Source: Bog-756 sp963835465 | GTDB lineage: Bacteria > Actinomycetota > Acidimicrobiia > Acidimicrobiales > RAAP-2 | Length of the DNA: 64,000 bases | Direction: 5' to 3' | Assembly: GCA_963835465.1 (NCBI GenBank) | Contig: CAWIFR010000005.1 | Coordinates: 434,001 to 498,000 of the forward strand | Part shown: positions 53,479 through 63,375 of the stretch, one piece after another | How the letters are laid out: the number at the start of each line of letters is the position of its first letter | Position numbering within the stretch: position 1 is the stretch's first letter | The notes under the pieces: model-generated | What the model was told of the DNA's origin: nothing | Seen by the model: the letters and a program-made list of their open reading frames with translations, nothing else | Databases searched by the model: none | Translations under genes and position numbers: made by a program

Positions 53479-53700
53479 ATGATGGTGGAGCTGCCCGATG
53501 AACTTGCCGAGGAGCTACGGGTCACGGTCGGTGACGTGGTCACCGAGATGAGTGGCGAGATCGCTGACACCGACAACGCCGGATACCGGCGGGGCCTGCA
53601 GGCCCGGCGGGAGCGCCTCCGGTCGATTCTCGAGCTGCTGGGGCCAGGATCGGTCGATGCATCGCCGCCCGCGGGGGCGGCCGCAGGCGGGAAGTCCTGA
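53479..53700 (+). CDS. Small hypothetical protein
   Basis: About 73 residues: MVELPDELAEELRVTVGDVVTEMSGEIADTDN with a helical Arg/Glu-rich middle (RRGLQARRERLRSILELLG) and an Ala/Gly tail. GGAGG-like purines precede the paired ATGs. No family recognised. It resembles small helical proteins but could be spurious. Confidence 0.4.
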   Translation: MMVELPDELAEELRVTVGDVVTEMSGEIADTDNAGYRRGLQARRERLRSILELLGPGSVDASPPAGAAAGGKS

Positions 53701-53769
53701 GGCGACAATGGAGGCCTCCCGGCACTGGAGTTCGATGCGTCCCGTCCCGTCTTGTCCCGGCAGGTCGGC

Positions 53770-54021
53770 CTAGCTGCGCCCCTTCTTCACCTGCTTCCTC
53801 AGCCTTTTGATTTCTCGTCGGAGTTCGTCGACTTCTGATCCCGTGTCTTCGTCGAGCTCGTCGATTCGCTCCGAAAGCGCATCCAGGCGAACCGCGAGCA
53901 GCTTCAGGCCCGCCAAGGCGTGAAGTGCCGTCTCATCGATCTTGTCGAAGGCATCACCATCGGCCTGTCGACCGTAGACGGCCAATTCGACAACTCTGTC
54001 GATCTCTTGCTCTGCACTCAT
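53770..54021 (-). CDS. Small coiled-coil protein
   Basis: About 83 residues from the ATG at 54021: MSAEQEIDRVVELAVYGRQ, a helical middle (ALHALAGLKLLAVRLDALSERIDEL) and a charged coiled-coil-like tail (VDELRREIKRLRKQVKKGRS). No family is recognised. The heptad-like Leu spacing suggests oligomerisation. Confidence 0.5.
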   Translation of the reverse strand: MSAEQEIDRVVELAVYGRQADGDAFDKIDETALHALAGLKLLAVRLDALSERIDELDEDTGSEVDELRREIKRLRKQVKKGRS

Positions 54022-54197
54022 GCCCAGAGCGTACGACGCCAGCGCTCTCCCGGTCTCACGGCCTGCGACTGATCCACCCTCGTCTGTGGTCGGCCCCCTG
54101 TCACCGTCATCCTGTGGGTGCCGGTTACCTCGACCCTCTGGTTCTGGGACGGGAGCACATGGGCGCAGCCGCACCGGCGATGGGCCGGTGCCTCGTA

Positions 54198-54440
54198 TCA
54201 GCCGGTCACCTGTCGCAGTTCCTCCAGGGAGTCCCGGATCCCCTCCGACAGGGTCCGCTCGCCATCAGGGCGGATCCAGTCGTCGAAGGCAATTCTGAAT
54301 ACGGCCACCCCGCGGTGACCGCGATGACCCCGAAGGCGGAAATAGAAGTCGATTCCCGGCCCGATATTGGCGACTGTCGACGCGGTCACATCCGCCGCGC
54401 CGAGCTGCCCGCCCCAGAGCTGTTCTCTGCCCTCCTTCAC
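54198..54440 (-). CDS. Small hypothetical protein
   Basis: An 80-codon ORF with protein-like composition: VTASTVANIGPGIDFYFRL, then VAVFRIAFDDWIRPDGERTLSEGIRDSLEELRQ. The last helix-like segment resembles the end of TetR-like or effector proteins but I cannot name a family. Overlapping open frames lie on the plus strand, so confidence is low. Confidence 0.35.
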   Translation of the reverse strand: MKEGREQLWGGQLGAADVTASTVANIGPGIDFYFRLRGHRGHRGVAVFRIAFDDWIRPDGERTLSEGIRDSLEELRQVTG

Positions 54441-54897
54441 CGTGGGCCCTAGGACCCGGCACCTGGATGGCTGGGCCTCTTGGCGCTCCGGCTCAGATCA
54501 ATCATTGTCACCCGTCATCTGCAGTGCCGATCCCGGGTGCGCGGTTGCTGTGTACGCGGCCCACTCGCTCGGAAACGTACTCGTTGTCCGCCGACCCGAC
54601 GCCGATCTCGGCCGGCGACAGAGAGCACCGCGGTCAGGAGTCCCCTGTTGACCGGGTCTCCGGCGACGAGCAAACGCGGCACAACCCCGCCGGTCCGACG
54701 GAGCGCGGGCCGTCGATGGCCTGGCTCGCCGGCCAGCGTCGACTGCGGTGTGGGGATGGCTGGCCCTCCACCCCGGGGACCTGGGATTTGCCCGCGGTCG
54801 GCCGGGACCTGACAGAATTGGGTGCTCGACAGCCGGACGGCACTAGCGTCCCAACCAGGGAACCGACCCCTGACCCTGGAGCACGGAGGTTCGACTG
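54441..54897. other. Gap before the amidohydrolase gene
   Basis: No gene is supported; open frames here are Arg/Pro-rich. The amidohydrolase ATG follows ACGGAGG closely, a reasonable ribosome binding site. Confidence 0.4.
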
Positions 54898-56079
54898 ATG
54901 GCCCTTGCACGCGAAGCACCCGAGGTCCTTGCCGTTCTGGACGCCGACTCACATCTGACCGACGTGGATGACCTCTGGACGTCCCGGGCCCCGGCTGCCT
55001 ACCGGGATGAGATCCTGCACGTCGAGATGGTCGACGGAGAGCGCACGTGGGTGGTCGAAGGGATGCCCGTGGGAAAGGCCGGCGGCGGTAGCACCATCGA
55101 TCGGGAGGGTGTGAAGCACCCGTTCCTGGAGTCGTTGGTCGAATGGGATTTCGAGCGATCTCATGTGGCAGCGTGGGACATCGACGCTCGCCTCGGGGTC
55201 CTCGACGATATGGGGATCAAGCACCAGGTCCTGTACCCAAATGCCCTGGGCTTGGGGGGCCAGTCTCTCGCCGATGTGAAGGATCCCGTACTGAGGCGCC
55301 TGTGCATGGAGATCTTCAACGACTCCCGGGCGGAGATCCAGGACCACACCCAGAACCGGCTCCTGCCCATGCCCATTCTCCCGGCTTGGGACATCGAGGG
55401 CTGCGTGCGTGAAGCACAGCGGGTGGCCGGAATGGGACTCCGCGGCGTCAATATGACGTCCGACCCCCAGGATCTTGGCTCTCCGGATCTGGCCAGCCGG
55501 GCCTGGGACCCGCTCTGGGAGGTGTGCGCCGACCTTGAGCTCCCCGTCCACTTCCACATCGGTTCGAGCCTCACGGCCATGAACTTCTACGGCCAGTACT
55601 TCTGGGAGTCCCAGGACGAGGCGGTGAAACCCGCCATCGGCGGATCAATGCTCTTCATCGGCAACGCCCGACTGGTGATCAACACGATCTTCTCGGGCGT
55701 CTTCGACCGCTTTCCCAAACTCAAGATGGTTTCGGTCGAGAGCGGGATCGGCTGGGTGCCCTTCATCCTCGAGACCATGGACTGGGAGCTACCCGAGAAC
55801 GCTCCCGTGCAGGCGGCCGAACTCGGTAGGGCGCCTTCGGAGTACTTCAAGACGAACTGGTACGCCACGATGTGGTTCGAGACCGGCCGGGGGCACCTTC
55901 AGGAGTTGATCGACAAAGTTGGTGAGGACAACGTCATGTTCGAAACCGACTTTCCTCATCCCACCGCTCTCTGGCCCAAGCCGCTCGAGCACGTCCGGGA
56001 GGCCATGGCCACGCTTCGTCCTGAGACTCGTCGGAAGGTCCTCGCCGAGACCGGGCACAAGCTCTACCGCCTCGACTGA
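54898..56079 (+). CDS. Amidohydrolase-2 family metal-dependent hydrolase/decarboxylase
   Basis: An intact 393-residue TIM-barrel protein (amidohydrolase 2 / ACMSD-like). The first metal site is DADSHLT (DxxxH rather than ExHxH); HFHIGSS supplies the next His, and the acid/base region is ETDFPHPTALWP (D then H). LFIGNARLVINTIFSGVFDRFPKLKMVSVESG is a well-known family block. Members decarboxylate or hydrolyse aromatic acids or act in steroid and xenobiotic catabolism. The substrate is unknown. It is monocistronic. Confidence 0.88.
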   Translation: MALAREAPEVLAVLDADSHLTDVDDLWTSRAPAAYRDEILHVEMVDGERTWVVEGMPVGKAGGGSTIDREGVKHPFLESLVEWDFERSHVAAWDIDARLGVLDDMGIKHQVLYPNALGLGGQSLADVKDPVLRRLCMEIFNDSRAEIQDHTQNRLLPMPILPAWDIEGCVREAQRVAGMGLRGVNMTSDPQDLGSPDLASRAWDPLWEVCADLELPVHFHIGSSLTAMNFYGQYFWESQDEAVKPAIGGSMLFIGNARLVINTIFSGVFDRFPKLKMVSVESGIGWVPFILETMDWELPENAPVQAAELGRAPSEYFKTNWYATMWFETGRGHLQELIDKVGEDNVMFETDFPHPTALWPKPLEHVREAMATLRPETRRKVLAETGHKLYRLD

Positions 56080-56124
56080 CCCGTCACCCGGTGGGTGCGC
56101 TCGACGGCGGCGGCCCAGATGTCG

Positions 56125-57756
56125 TCATCGCGTGGCCATCCAGCGCCGGGCATGGGTGAGCCGGCGTTCGAGCTGGTCGGAGGTGGCGTCGCCGATCCGC
56201 CTCAAGCCCGCGAGTCGATTCAGCTCGGCGTTCACCTGGGCGTGGGACATACCGGTCATCCGGGCGAGGTCCCGGACGACCGAGGTGTTGGAGGCCCTGA
56301 GCCGAGCCTTTTGCTCCATCAGGGTCTCACCGTCGCCGATCGGGGCGGACCGGCCGCCGCCGGGAAGCTGTGGAGGCGCGGGCAGGTCCAGGACGAGCGC
56401 CGGGTCGTGATCGCTCTCATCGGGTTCGTGGTGGAGTTCGTCGTCGGGCATGACGGCCCCGGTGGCCACGGCGGATATCACGGCGAACAGTGAGAGCTGT
56501 TCGCCCTCGATGAGATCAGCGGTGCCCTCGAATCCGTCGCCGTCCACGCTCTCCATCACCGCGTCGGATCCGTCGGGGTGCTCCTCCCGTCGCAGGCTGT
56601 GCCGGCGGTCCGCCGCGATGTCGAGGGCGGCGGACCGCAGTCGGACATCATCGGGAATGAAGAGATGGGCGGACTGCCGCCCGACACCTGGCTGCCATCG
56701 GACGAAGCGCCCGACGACCTGGCGGAAGAAGAGCTCGGTCGTCGTAGTCGTGGCGAATACGCCGACCCGTAGACGGGGGATGTCAACACCTTCGGAGACC
56801 ATCCGCACGGCCACCAGCCACGGATCATCGGAGGAGGTGAATTCCAAGATCTTGCGCGAGGCGGCTGGGTCGTCGGACGTGGCCACCACCGCCCACGTGC
56901 GCAGGCGTCGTCGGATCAGATCGGCGATTCCCGCGGCATGGTCCTGGTCGGTCGCCACGATGAGTCCACCGGCGTCCGGGTGATGTTCGCGCACCGCCGC
57001 GAGCCGTGCATGGGCCGCTCCGAGGACATCGGGTAGCCACTCGCCCTCGAGCGACAGTGCTGCCCGGAGCCGCTGGTTGGCCCGGGGGGCGTCGAGCGCG
57101 TCGTCGAAACCTGCGGCATGGACGGCGCCGTCGGGCGCGGACCATTCCATGTGTCCATTGGTCCGGGGAAAGTAGATGGGACGAACGACCCTGCGTTCAG
57201 CCAGTGCCGGCCCGTATCCGTACTCGAAGTCCGGTACGGCCTTGTCGAGCTCGTAGCGCACGAAGGGGATTGACCTGGTGTCGGACCGGAACGGAGTGCC
57301 CGAGAGCGAGAGCCTCCGCCCGGCTCCCCGAAAGGCGGTCTGCAGCGCGCTGCCCCAGGCCCGGTCGTCGCCGGCGTGGTGGATCTCGTCCAGGATCACG
57401 AAGGCGCCGGCCGACCGTTGGGCCATCGCTTCGGGTGCAGACGCAACCTGCTGATAGGTGGTCACAATGCCGTGCATGTCCGAAGGGAAGTCACCGCTCG
57501 ATGGTGACCACCCGGCCTCGAGATGCAGGTCAAGGGCGGCCGCGGCACGGGCCCACTGGAACTTGAGGTGGGCGGTCGGGACCACCACGATCAAACGGGC
57601 GGGGGAGCGGGCGAGGGACCAGCGCGCCGCGGCCAGAGCCAGCGTGGTCTTGCCCGCCCCTGGGGTGGCAACGGCCAGGAAGTCGGCCTGAGCCGAGCAC
57701 TCCAGCTGATCGAGGGCGGCGAGCTGCCATGGCCGGAGACGGATGGACTTGGCCAT
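56125..57756 (-). CDS. DEAH-type SF2 helicase
   Basis: An intact 543-residue SF2 helicase. Motif I is ATPGAGKTT (30-38), motif II DEIHHAGD (123-130), motif III SLSGTPFRSD, motif V VRMVSEGVDIPRLRVGVF and motif VI FFRQVVGRFVRWQPG. An acidic C-terminal linker is followed by a helical, HTH-like end (VVRDLARMTGMSHAQVNAELNRLAGL). It resembles the helicase modules of type III restriction or UvrB-like repair systems. It is divergent from an OLD-family nuclease gene, so a joint defence or repair role is possible but unproven. Confidence 0.88.
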   Translation of the reverse strand: MAKSIRLRPWQLAALDQLECSAQADFLAVATPGAGKTTLALAAARWSLARSPARLIVVVPTAHLKFQWARAAAALDLHLEAGWSPSSGDFPSDMHGIVTTYQQVASAPEAMAQRSAGAFVILDEIHHAGDDRAWGSALQTAFRGAGRRLSLSGTPFRSDTRSIPFVRYELDKAVPDFEYGYGPALAERRVVRPIYFPRTNGHMEWSAPDGAVHAAGFDDALDAPRANQRLRAALSLEGEWLPDVLGAAHARLAAVREHHPDAGGLIVATDQDHAAGIADLIRRRLRTWAVVATSDDPAASRKILEFTSSDDPWLVAVRMVSEGVDIPRLRVGVFATTTTTELFFRQVVGRFVRWQPGVGRQSAHLFIPDDVRLRSAALDIAADRRHSLRREEHPDGSDAVMESVDGDGFEGTADLIEGEQLSLFAVISAVATGAVMPDDELHHEPDESDHDPALVLDLPAPPQLPGGGRSAPIGDGETLMEQKARLRASNTSVVRDLARMTGMSHAQVNAELNRLAGLRRIGDATSDQLERRLTHARRWMATR

Positions 57757-58438
57757 TCAGCTGAAATCCGCCCGACCCGAGCAGCCCAGCTCCGGTCGGG
57801 GATTGTCGGACCGTGCGCGGGTCGTACGTGGTGACCCCGGGAGAGCCGGAGATGTGGGGGTGGCGGTGATCTGCGTCATGGGGAGGCGATCGTATCGACC
57901 GGCTGAGACGGGAGGGCGGAACCGAGTGGTGGCGCAGCGCGTGACGCGGGAAGGGGACCCGATTGCCATGTCGGTGACCGGCGGGCACTGGTCCAGGGAG
58001 CCGGGGGAAGTACTCGATTGGGCCAGCTCGACGGAGAGTGCCCGGGTCTCGACCACAGGCCCGTTCGGCTGACGCGGCGGTTTCGCCAGTACGGCGGTGA
58101 TGCGGAAGTCGGCCGTTTCGCTGGCGCCACCTCGCTGCGATTGGAGGACCGACGCCCGGGTTGGTGCCGGGGCCCGCCCCCATGCTCCAGGTCATAAAGG
58201 CCCAGGTCACAGCGGCGTGATGCAGGGGAGGCGCCAGCGGGCTCGTCCAACTCGACCCGGGCGCTTCAGTGTTGCCGCCCGAATGCCGATAGATGCCCTG
58301 ATGGGGAAGGGACAGGTGCAACGTGCCTCGCGGCAATTCGAGAAGTCGTTTGCGGAGGGATCGGCCCAGGAGCGGCTTCGGGCCGTCCAACCCCCCTTCC
58401 CCGCTGTGCAGGGGCGGAATTCTGAAGGTGAACAGGTC
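57757..58438. other. 682-bp divergent gap between helicase and OLD nuclease genes
   Basis: Open frames run through it on both strands, but they lack family signatures and have skewed composition. It must contain the two divergent promoters. No hairpin of the dispersed family is seen. Confidence 0.4.
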
Positions 58439-60340
58439 GTGATTCTGATCTCATTCCGAAGCGTCCGCTTCAGGAACATTCTTGACTCGGGCACCATCGA
58501 TGTGGACTCCAGGGTCACCTGTCTCGTGGGGAAGAACGAGTCGGGCAAGACCAACATCCTCCATTCGCTGCATGCTCTCAACCCGGCCCTGAACGACCGG
58601 ACGTTCGACGAGCAGCAGTACCCCCGGTGGCTCCAGAAGGAACACCAGCGCTCTGGTGAGTATGAGGCCGCTCTACCCATAACGGCCACCTTCGAGTTGA
58701 CTGACGAGGAGACCACCGGAATCGGTGAGCGCTTCGGCGAAGGGGTCCTTCTGGCCAAACAGTGGAGCCTGGGCGTGCATTACGACAACACCAGAGACTT
58801 CGGGGTGGAGATCGACGAGGCTGCGGCCTGTCGAGCGTTCATGTCCAGCTACGACATCGTCGCGGACTCGGACGGCCTCGAGGAGCTGAGAAGCCATCTT
58901 CTCTTGTTGTCTGGCGAAGAAGGTACCCGCAAGGACGGCACCGCCGAGCCCACGCCCACCGCTGTCGTGGCCGGGCAGGCGAAGCGGGATCTGGACGCCC
59001 TCTACCCCGAATCAGTCGCTCAGGCGGTGGCCGAGCACCTCGCCAACCTGGTTCCCCGGTTCTTTCACTTTGACGAATACAGCGAGCTGATGGGCAGGAC
59101 GGACATCGGTCCGCTGGTGGACGCCCTCCGGTCGAACTCGGAATCCGAATTGGATGACTCGCAGCGCACGGCCCTGGCCCTCCTGAAGCTCGGATTCGCG
59201 TCCGACGAGCTGGTGAATCCCGACTACGAGAAGCGCAGCGGCGAAATGGAGGCGGTCGCCGCGGATCTGACTCGACAAGTCCGACGGTACTGGCACCAGA
59301 ACGACCACCTACGTCTCAAGATCGACATCGAACCCACGGCGGAGGTCCGGGCTGATGGGACAAACGTGCAGCTGCTCCAACTTCGTGTGGAGGATGACCG
59401 GCACTACTTCACCAACAACCTCGACGTACGGTCATCGGGATTTCGGTGGTTCATCTCGTTCCTGGCGGCCTTCAAGGAGTTCTATTCAGACAAGTCGATC
59501 ATCGTCCTCCTCGACGAGCCTGCACTGGCTCTTCATGCCCGTGCCCAGCGGGACTTCCTGGACTTCATTGAGGAGACGCTCGCCGACAGCCATCAGGTCG
59601 TCTACACGACCCACTCGCCCTTCATGGTGGACGCAAGCCATCTCGAGCGGGTCCGCGTTGTCGAGGATCTGGGACCGGACGAAGGCACGAAGGTCAGCTC
59701 ACGACTGGTTGCCCGGGACCCTGACACCCTGTCTCCCCTCCAGGGACTGCTGGGCCACGACATCGCCCAGCATCTCTTCGACGGCCCTGACAACCTCATC
59801 GTGGAGGATCTTGCCGACTACACGTACCTGACGGTGATGTCCGACGTGCTGCGGGAGAAGGAGCGGGTGCATCTCGACCCGAGGTGGCGGGTGGTGCCCG
59901 CTGGGGGCATGGCCACCATGCCGGCCGCCGCCGCACTGTTCGGCAATCAGCTGGACGTGACGGTCGTGCTCAACGGCAACAGCATCCTCGCCCAACGGCT
60001 CGATGGTCTGGTCGATGAAGGTGTCCTCACCGCCACGCGCATCATCGGACTCGCATCCATCGCCGGGCTCGGAGTCGCCGGGTCAGAGGACCTCTTCTAC
60101 CCGGAGGACTACGTGTTGATCTACAACGCAACCTTCGGGTCTACGCTCGACATGTCGCAACTCCCCGATGAAGGGGAGGGCATCACCGAGCGGATTTGCA
60201 GGGTCGAGGGCGAATTCAACCGCAACGACACCGCCAATTGGTTTCTCGGCCACCGAAAGACCGCGACCTTCGTGCTCCGTCCGACGACCCTGGACCGGTT
60301 CGAGTCGCTCTTCCAGCTGATCAATCAGACCCTGGATTGA
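58439..60340 (+). CDS. OLD-family ATP-dependent endonuclease (AAA ATPase plus TOPRIM-like domain)
   Basis: The GTG at 58439, 7 bp after GAAGGTGA, gives 633 residues. The N-terminal ABC/SMC-like ATPase has GKNESGKTN (31-39), Walker B SIIVLLDEPALALH (~354-366) and the H-loop YTTHSPFMVD (~387-396). After ~residue 445 a TOPRIM-like domain begins with NLIVEDLADYTYL, where classic OLD proteins have a VEGxxE motif; a later acidic candidate is VLNGNS. The longer open frame upstream lacks conservation. OLD proteins (P2 Old, GajA) nick DNA during phage defence or repair. No UvrD-type GajB partner is adjacent. Confidence 0.85.
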   Translation: MILISFRSVRFRNILDSGTIDVDSRVTCLVGKNESGKTNILHSLHALNPALNDRTFDEQQYPRWLQKEHQRSGEYEAALPITATFELTDEETTGIGERFGEGVLLAKQWSLGVHYDNTRDFGVEIDEAAACRAFMSSYDIVADSDGLEELRSHLLLLSGEEGTRKDGTAEPTPTAVVAGQAKRDLDALYPESVAQAVAEHLANLVPRFFHFDEYSELMGRTDIGPLVDALRSNSESELDDSQRTALALLKLGFASDELVNPDYEKRSGEMEAVAADLTRQVRRYWHQNDHLRLKIDIEPTAEVRADGTNVQLLQLRVEDDRHYFTNNLDVRSSGFRWFISFLAAFKEFYSDKSIIVLLDEPALALHARAQRDFLDFIEETLADSHQVVYTTHSPFMVDASHLERVRVVEDLGPDEGTKVSSRLVARDPDTLSPLQGLLGHDIAQHLFDGPDNLIVEDLADYTYLTVMSDVLREKERVHLDPRWRVVPAGGMATMPAAAALFGNQLDVTVVLNGNSILAQRLDGLVDEGVLTATRIIGLASIAGLGVAGSEDLFYPEDYVLIYNATFGSTLDMSQLPDEGEGITERICRVEGEFNRNDTANWFLGHRKTATFVLRPTTLDRFESLFQLINQTLD

Positions 60341-60414
60341 GTCTTTCCAGCCGAGCGGCTCCGGTGCACGGTTGGACTCCATCAGCACCGTCGCAATCGA
60401 AATAGCATTGCTGC

Positions 60415-61047
60415 ATGGTTGACGCCACCGATCCCAGCGCAGGCGAGGTGCCTGCTGAATCAGACCGGACCGTTGAGTTCGATTCCGCCTATGCGGATTC
60501 GCCCCCTTGGGATATCGGGCACCCACAGCCGGCCTTTCTGACGTTGGCCCGAGCAGGAGTCCTGGTCGGCAGCGTTCTCGATATCGGTTGCGGAACAGGT
60601 GAGCACGCTCTCATGGCCGCCGAGCTCGGCCTGGATGCCACCGGGATCGACTTCGCACCGAGGGCCATCCGGATCGCTGAGCGAAAGGCCCGAGAGCGTA
60701 GCCTTGGTCCTCGCTTCCTTGTGCTTGACGCCTTGCGGCTGGCCTCGCGGAGTGAGCGGTACGAGACCGTCTTGGACTGTGGCCTGTTTCATGTGTTCGA
60801 TGACCACGACCGGGCCAGCTTTGTCGAAAGTCTCGGCACCGCACTCGTGCCTGGCGGCCACTACTTCATGCTCTGCTTCAGCGACCGCCAGCCTGGCGAC
60901 TGGGGGCCACGGCGAGTGAGTCGGGCCGAGATCCAGGCGGCCTTCACCGATGGGTGGCGTGTCGAGTCGATCGAGGCGAGCCGGCTCGAGATCACCATCG
61001 ACCCCGAAGGAGCCCATGCGTGGCTGGCGGCCATCGCCAGGGTCTAG
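60415..61047 (+). CDS. Class I SAM-dependent methyltransferase (small-molecule/thiol type)
   Basis: An intact 210-residue methyltransferase. PPWDIGHPQPAFLTLA is the N-terminal signature of TehB/TPMT-like enzymes, motif I is VLDIGCGTGEHAL, then GLDATGIDFAPRAIRIAERKA and FDDHDRASFVESLGTALVPGGHYFML. Related actinobacterial enzymes methylate thiols, halides or metalloids. Its ATG lies 75 bp after the nuclease gene stop, in the same direction; no shared function is evident. Confidence 0.85.
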   Translation: MVDATDPSAGEVPAESDRTVEFDSAYADSPPWDIGHPQPAFLTLARAGVLVGSVLDIGCGTGEHALMAAELGLDATGIDFAPRAIRIAERKARERSLGPRFLVLDALRLASRSERYETVLDCGLFHVFDDHDRASFVESLGTALVPGGHYFMLCFSDRQPGDWGPRRVSRAEIQAAFTDGWRVESIEASRLEITIDPEGAHAWLAAIARV

Positions 61048-61188
61048 CTCTGCCGGGTTGACGGGCGCTCTCCGTTGGCGGCTCCCGTGGATCGTTCTTC
61101 AGACGTGGATCGACGGCCGTGGCTCACGCGTTGTTGGAGTCGCGATCGCAATTGGCCAACGGCAGCCCCTCCGTGCGCAGCGTGTGGA

Positions 61189-61392
61189 CTACGTGGTGTT
61201 CCTTCTACCGAACAGCCAGTAGATCGCCGAGTTTCCCATTTGCAACGGGGCAAACCCTCGCCAGAACCAGCGTGGTCCACGGACCTGGGCGTCACTCCGC
61301 TGGCTGATATCGCGAAGCGTGATCGCGGTCACGATGATGTGGAGTACCACCAAGGCCACCAGGACTGGGCGACTCGGCTTCCAACGGTTCAT
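61189..61392 (-). CDS. Small membrane protein
   Basis: A 67-residue ORF from the ATG at 61392. One transmembrane segment (PVLVALVVLHIIVTAITLRDI) is followed by a conserved-looking RGPRWFWRGFAPLQMGNSAIYWLFGRR tail, reminiscent of phospholipase D N-terminal/DUF-type small membrane proteins in Actinobacteria. Function unknown. Confidence 0.6.
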   Translation of the reverse strand: MNRWKPSRPVLVALVVLHIIVTAITLRDISQRSDAQVRGPRWFWRGFAPLQMGNSAIYWLFGRRNTT

Positions 61393-61569
61393 GGTGCGAT
61401 CGTCCTTTTCAACGCCGTAAGCCCCACCGGGCACGGATTGACCTGCCCCCGCCGCTGCCGGAAGCACCTCAGTTGAGGAGGCGATCCATGGGCTCCTCGG
61501 TCGACCTTGCAGAATTGGCCGCTCGGCCAGAATCCCCCTCCAGCGTCCGAGAACGATCCACCGGGCGAC
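61393..61569. other. Spacer before the monooxygenase terminus
   Basis: No feature recognised. Confidence 0.3.
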
Positions 61570-63375
61570 CTACCGGCCGTCTGTAGTTCTCACCCGTTGC
61601 ACCTTGACCCCGGTGAAGTTGGGCTCCTGCCGCCACCTCTCCAGGTACCCGATGTAGTCCAGGAGGCTCCCGGAGTAGGTGAGATTCCGAGCCGCCCGGG
61701 CATCAATCGTCTGCTGTTCGCTGTTGTAAAAGCTGGGCGTGCAGCTCAGGAAGTAGCGGGTGCCGCCGGCACCGACGCGGTGGAGCACGGCGAGCCACTC
61801 CTCTTCAGCGGCCTCTTCCGGCTCGATGACGGCGATCCCTTGTTCGATGCAGGCCTCAACGATGTGGGCCACGTGTTTGGCCGATTCTGACAGCAGGTGT
61901 GAGAAGTTGGTGCCGAACCCGCCCTGGACGAGGCTGATCAGGAGCAGGTTGGGAAATCCACTGGCCAGGACGCCATGGAGGGTGTGTGCGCCCTTCGCCC
62001 ACCGCTCCGAAAGCGTGATGCCATCGCGCCCTTTGGGATCGAAGCCGAGCCGCTGGTACAGATCTGTCGTCACCTCGAAGCCGGAGGCATAGATGAGGAG
62101 ATCCACTGGATACTCCACCCCGTCGACCACTGGGCCGCGAGCCGTGAGGGCGTCTACGCCCCGACCATTGGTGTCCACCAGATGGACGTTGGGCAGGTTG
62201 AACGCGGGCAGGTAGTCATCATGGAAACAGACCCGCTTGCAGTGCTTGCCCCAATAGGGTTTGAGCTTGTCCGCCGTCTCTGGGTCCTGGACGATCTCAT
62301 CGACACGTCGCCGGATCACCTCCATGGTCTCGAAGTCCGACCGCTCGAGGGCCGCGATCTCCTCCGCCGAACCCGGGGACCTCTGGGTGTCGACCCACAT
62401 CACCTCGGTCCAGCCGTCATGGACCAGGTCCACCTCGGGCTGGGCTCCGGTTACTGCTTGGGTGAAGTTGATGATCCGCTCGTTCTGCCACCCAGGCTTG
62501 AGGCTTCGGAACCACTCGACGTCGGTGGGCTGTTGATTGCGGACGCCCACCGCTCCCGGTGTGCGCTGGAAGACATAGAGCTCCTTGGCAACGCGAGCGA
62601 TCTGGGGCACCACCTGCACCGCGGTGGCGCCTGTTCCGATGACGCCGACCGTCTTCTCGGCGAGGTTGTCCATTGGTTCGAGTGGGCTGCCGCCCGTGTA
62701 GCTGTAGTCCCAGCGGCTGGTGTGGAAGGCCTTGCCCTCGAATGTCTCGATGCCGGGGATCCCCGGCAGTTTGGCCTTGTGCAAGATGCCTCCGGCCAAG
62801 ATGACGAAGCGACTCGATAGCTGATCGTCTCGCGAGGTGGTGACCTGCCAGCGCTGTGCCTCCTCGTCCCACTCGGCACCGGTCACGTCTGTCTGGAAGA
62901 GGGCATGGGGGTAGAGGTCGAACGTACGGGCCAGCAACTTGGCGTACTCGAAGATCTCCGTGGCGCTGGCGTAGCGCTCCGATGGCATGAATCCCGTCTC
63001 CTCGAGGAGCGGGAGATACGTGTACGACTCCACGTCGCACATGCATCCCGGGTACCGATTCCAGTACCACGTGCCGCCGAAGTCGCCCGCCTTCTCGACT
63101 ATCCGGAAGTTGGTGATCCCGTGCCTGGTGAGGTCGATCGCCGTGAGCATTCCGGCGAATCCACCACCCACGATCAGGACGGTCGCCTCCTCGACCACTG
63201 GGTCTCGGGAGAAGCCGGGTTCCACGAACGGGTCGCGGTCGAGGTCCTCGAACTCGTCGGTTAGCTCGAGCCACTGAGCCATGCCGTCAGGCCGCAGGCG
63301 TTTCTGCTGTTCGAGCCGATAACGCTCTCGAAGCTCATCGATCGTCAGGCCGTCTGTGCTGCCGTCCTGCTCCAT
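61570..63375 (-). CDS. Flavin-dependent Baeyer-Villiger-type monooxygenase
   Basis: An intact 601-residue class B flavoprotein monooxygenase. The FAD-binding motif is VLIVGGGFAGM (66-76), the BVMO fingerprint FEGKAFHTSRWD matches FxGxxxHxxxW(P/D), and the NADPH motif is VGVIGTGATAVQ. KRVCFHDDYLPAFNLPNVHLVD and LIYASGFEV are family blocks. It oxidises a ketone to an ester with NADPH and oxygen, or may be a steroid/cyclic ketone monooxygenase of the long-N-terminus type. The ATG at 63375 follows GGAGAAGGGCGACAGC, a good ribosome binding site. The longer reading is not needed. Confidence 0.92.
   Translation of the reverse strand: MEQDGSTDGLTIDELRERYRLEQQKRLRPDGMAQWLELTDEFEDLDRDPFVEPGFSRDPVVEEATVLIVGGGFAGMLTAIDLTRHGITNFRIVEKAGDFGGTWYWNRYPGCMCDVESYTYLPLLEETGFMPSERYASATEIFEYAKLLARTFDLYPHALFQTDVTGAEWDEEAQRWQVTTSRDDQLSSRFVILAGGILHKAKLPGIPGIETFEGKAFHTSRWDYSYTGGSPLEPMDNLAEKTVGVIGTGATAVQVVPQIARVAKELYVFQRTPGAVGVRNQQPTDVEWFRSLKPGWQNERIINFTQAVTGAQPEVDLVHDGWTEVMWVDTQRSPGSAEEIAALERSDFETMEVIRRRVDEIVQDPETADKLKPYWGKHCKRVCFHDDYLPAFNLPNVHLVDTNGRGVDALTARGPVVDGVEYPVDLLIYASGFEVTTDLYQRLGFDPKGRDGITLSERWAKGAHTLHGVLASGFPNLLLISLVQGGFGTNFSHLLSESAKHVAHIVEACIEQGIAVIEPEEAAEEEWLAVLHRVGAGGTRYFLSCTPSFYNSEQQTIDARAARNLTYSGSLLDYIGYLERWRQEPNFTGVKVQRVRTTDGR

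Noticed and set aside
56125..60340. Gabija system (GajA/GajB)
   Set aside because: The helicase lacks UvrD-type organisation and the two genes are divergent with a 682-bp gap.
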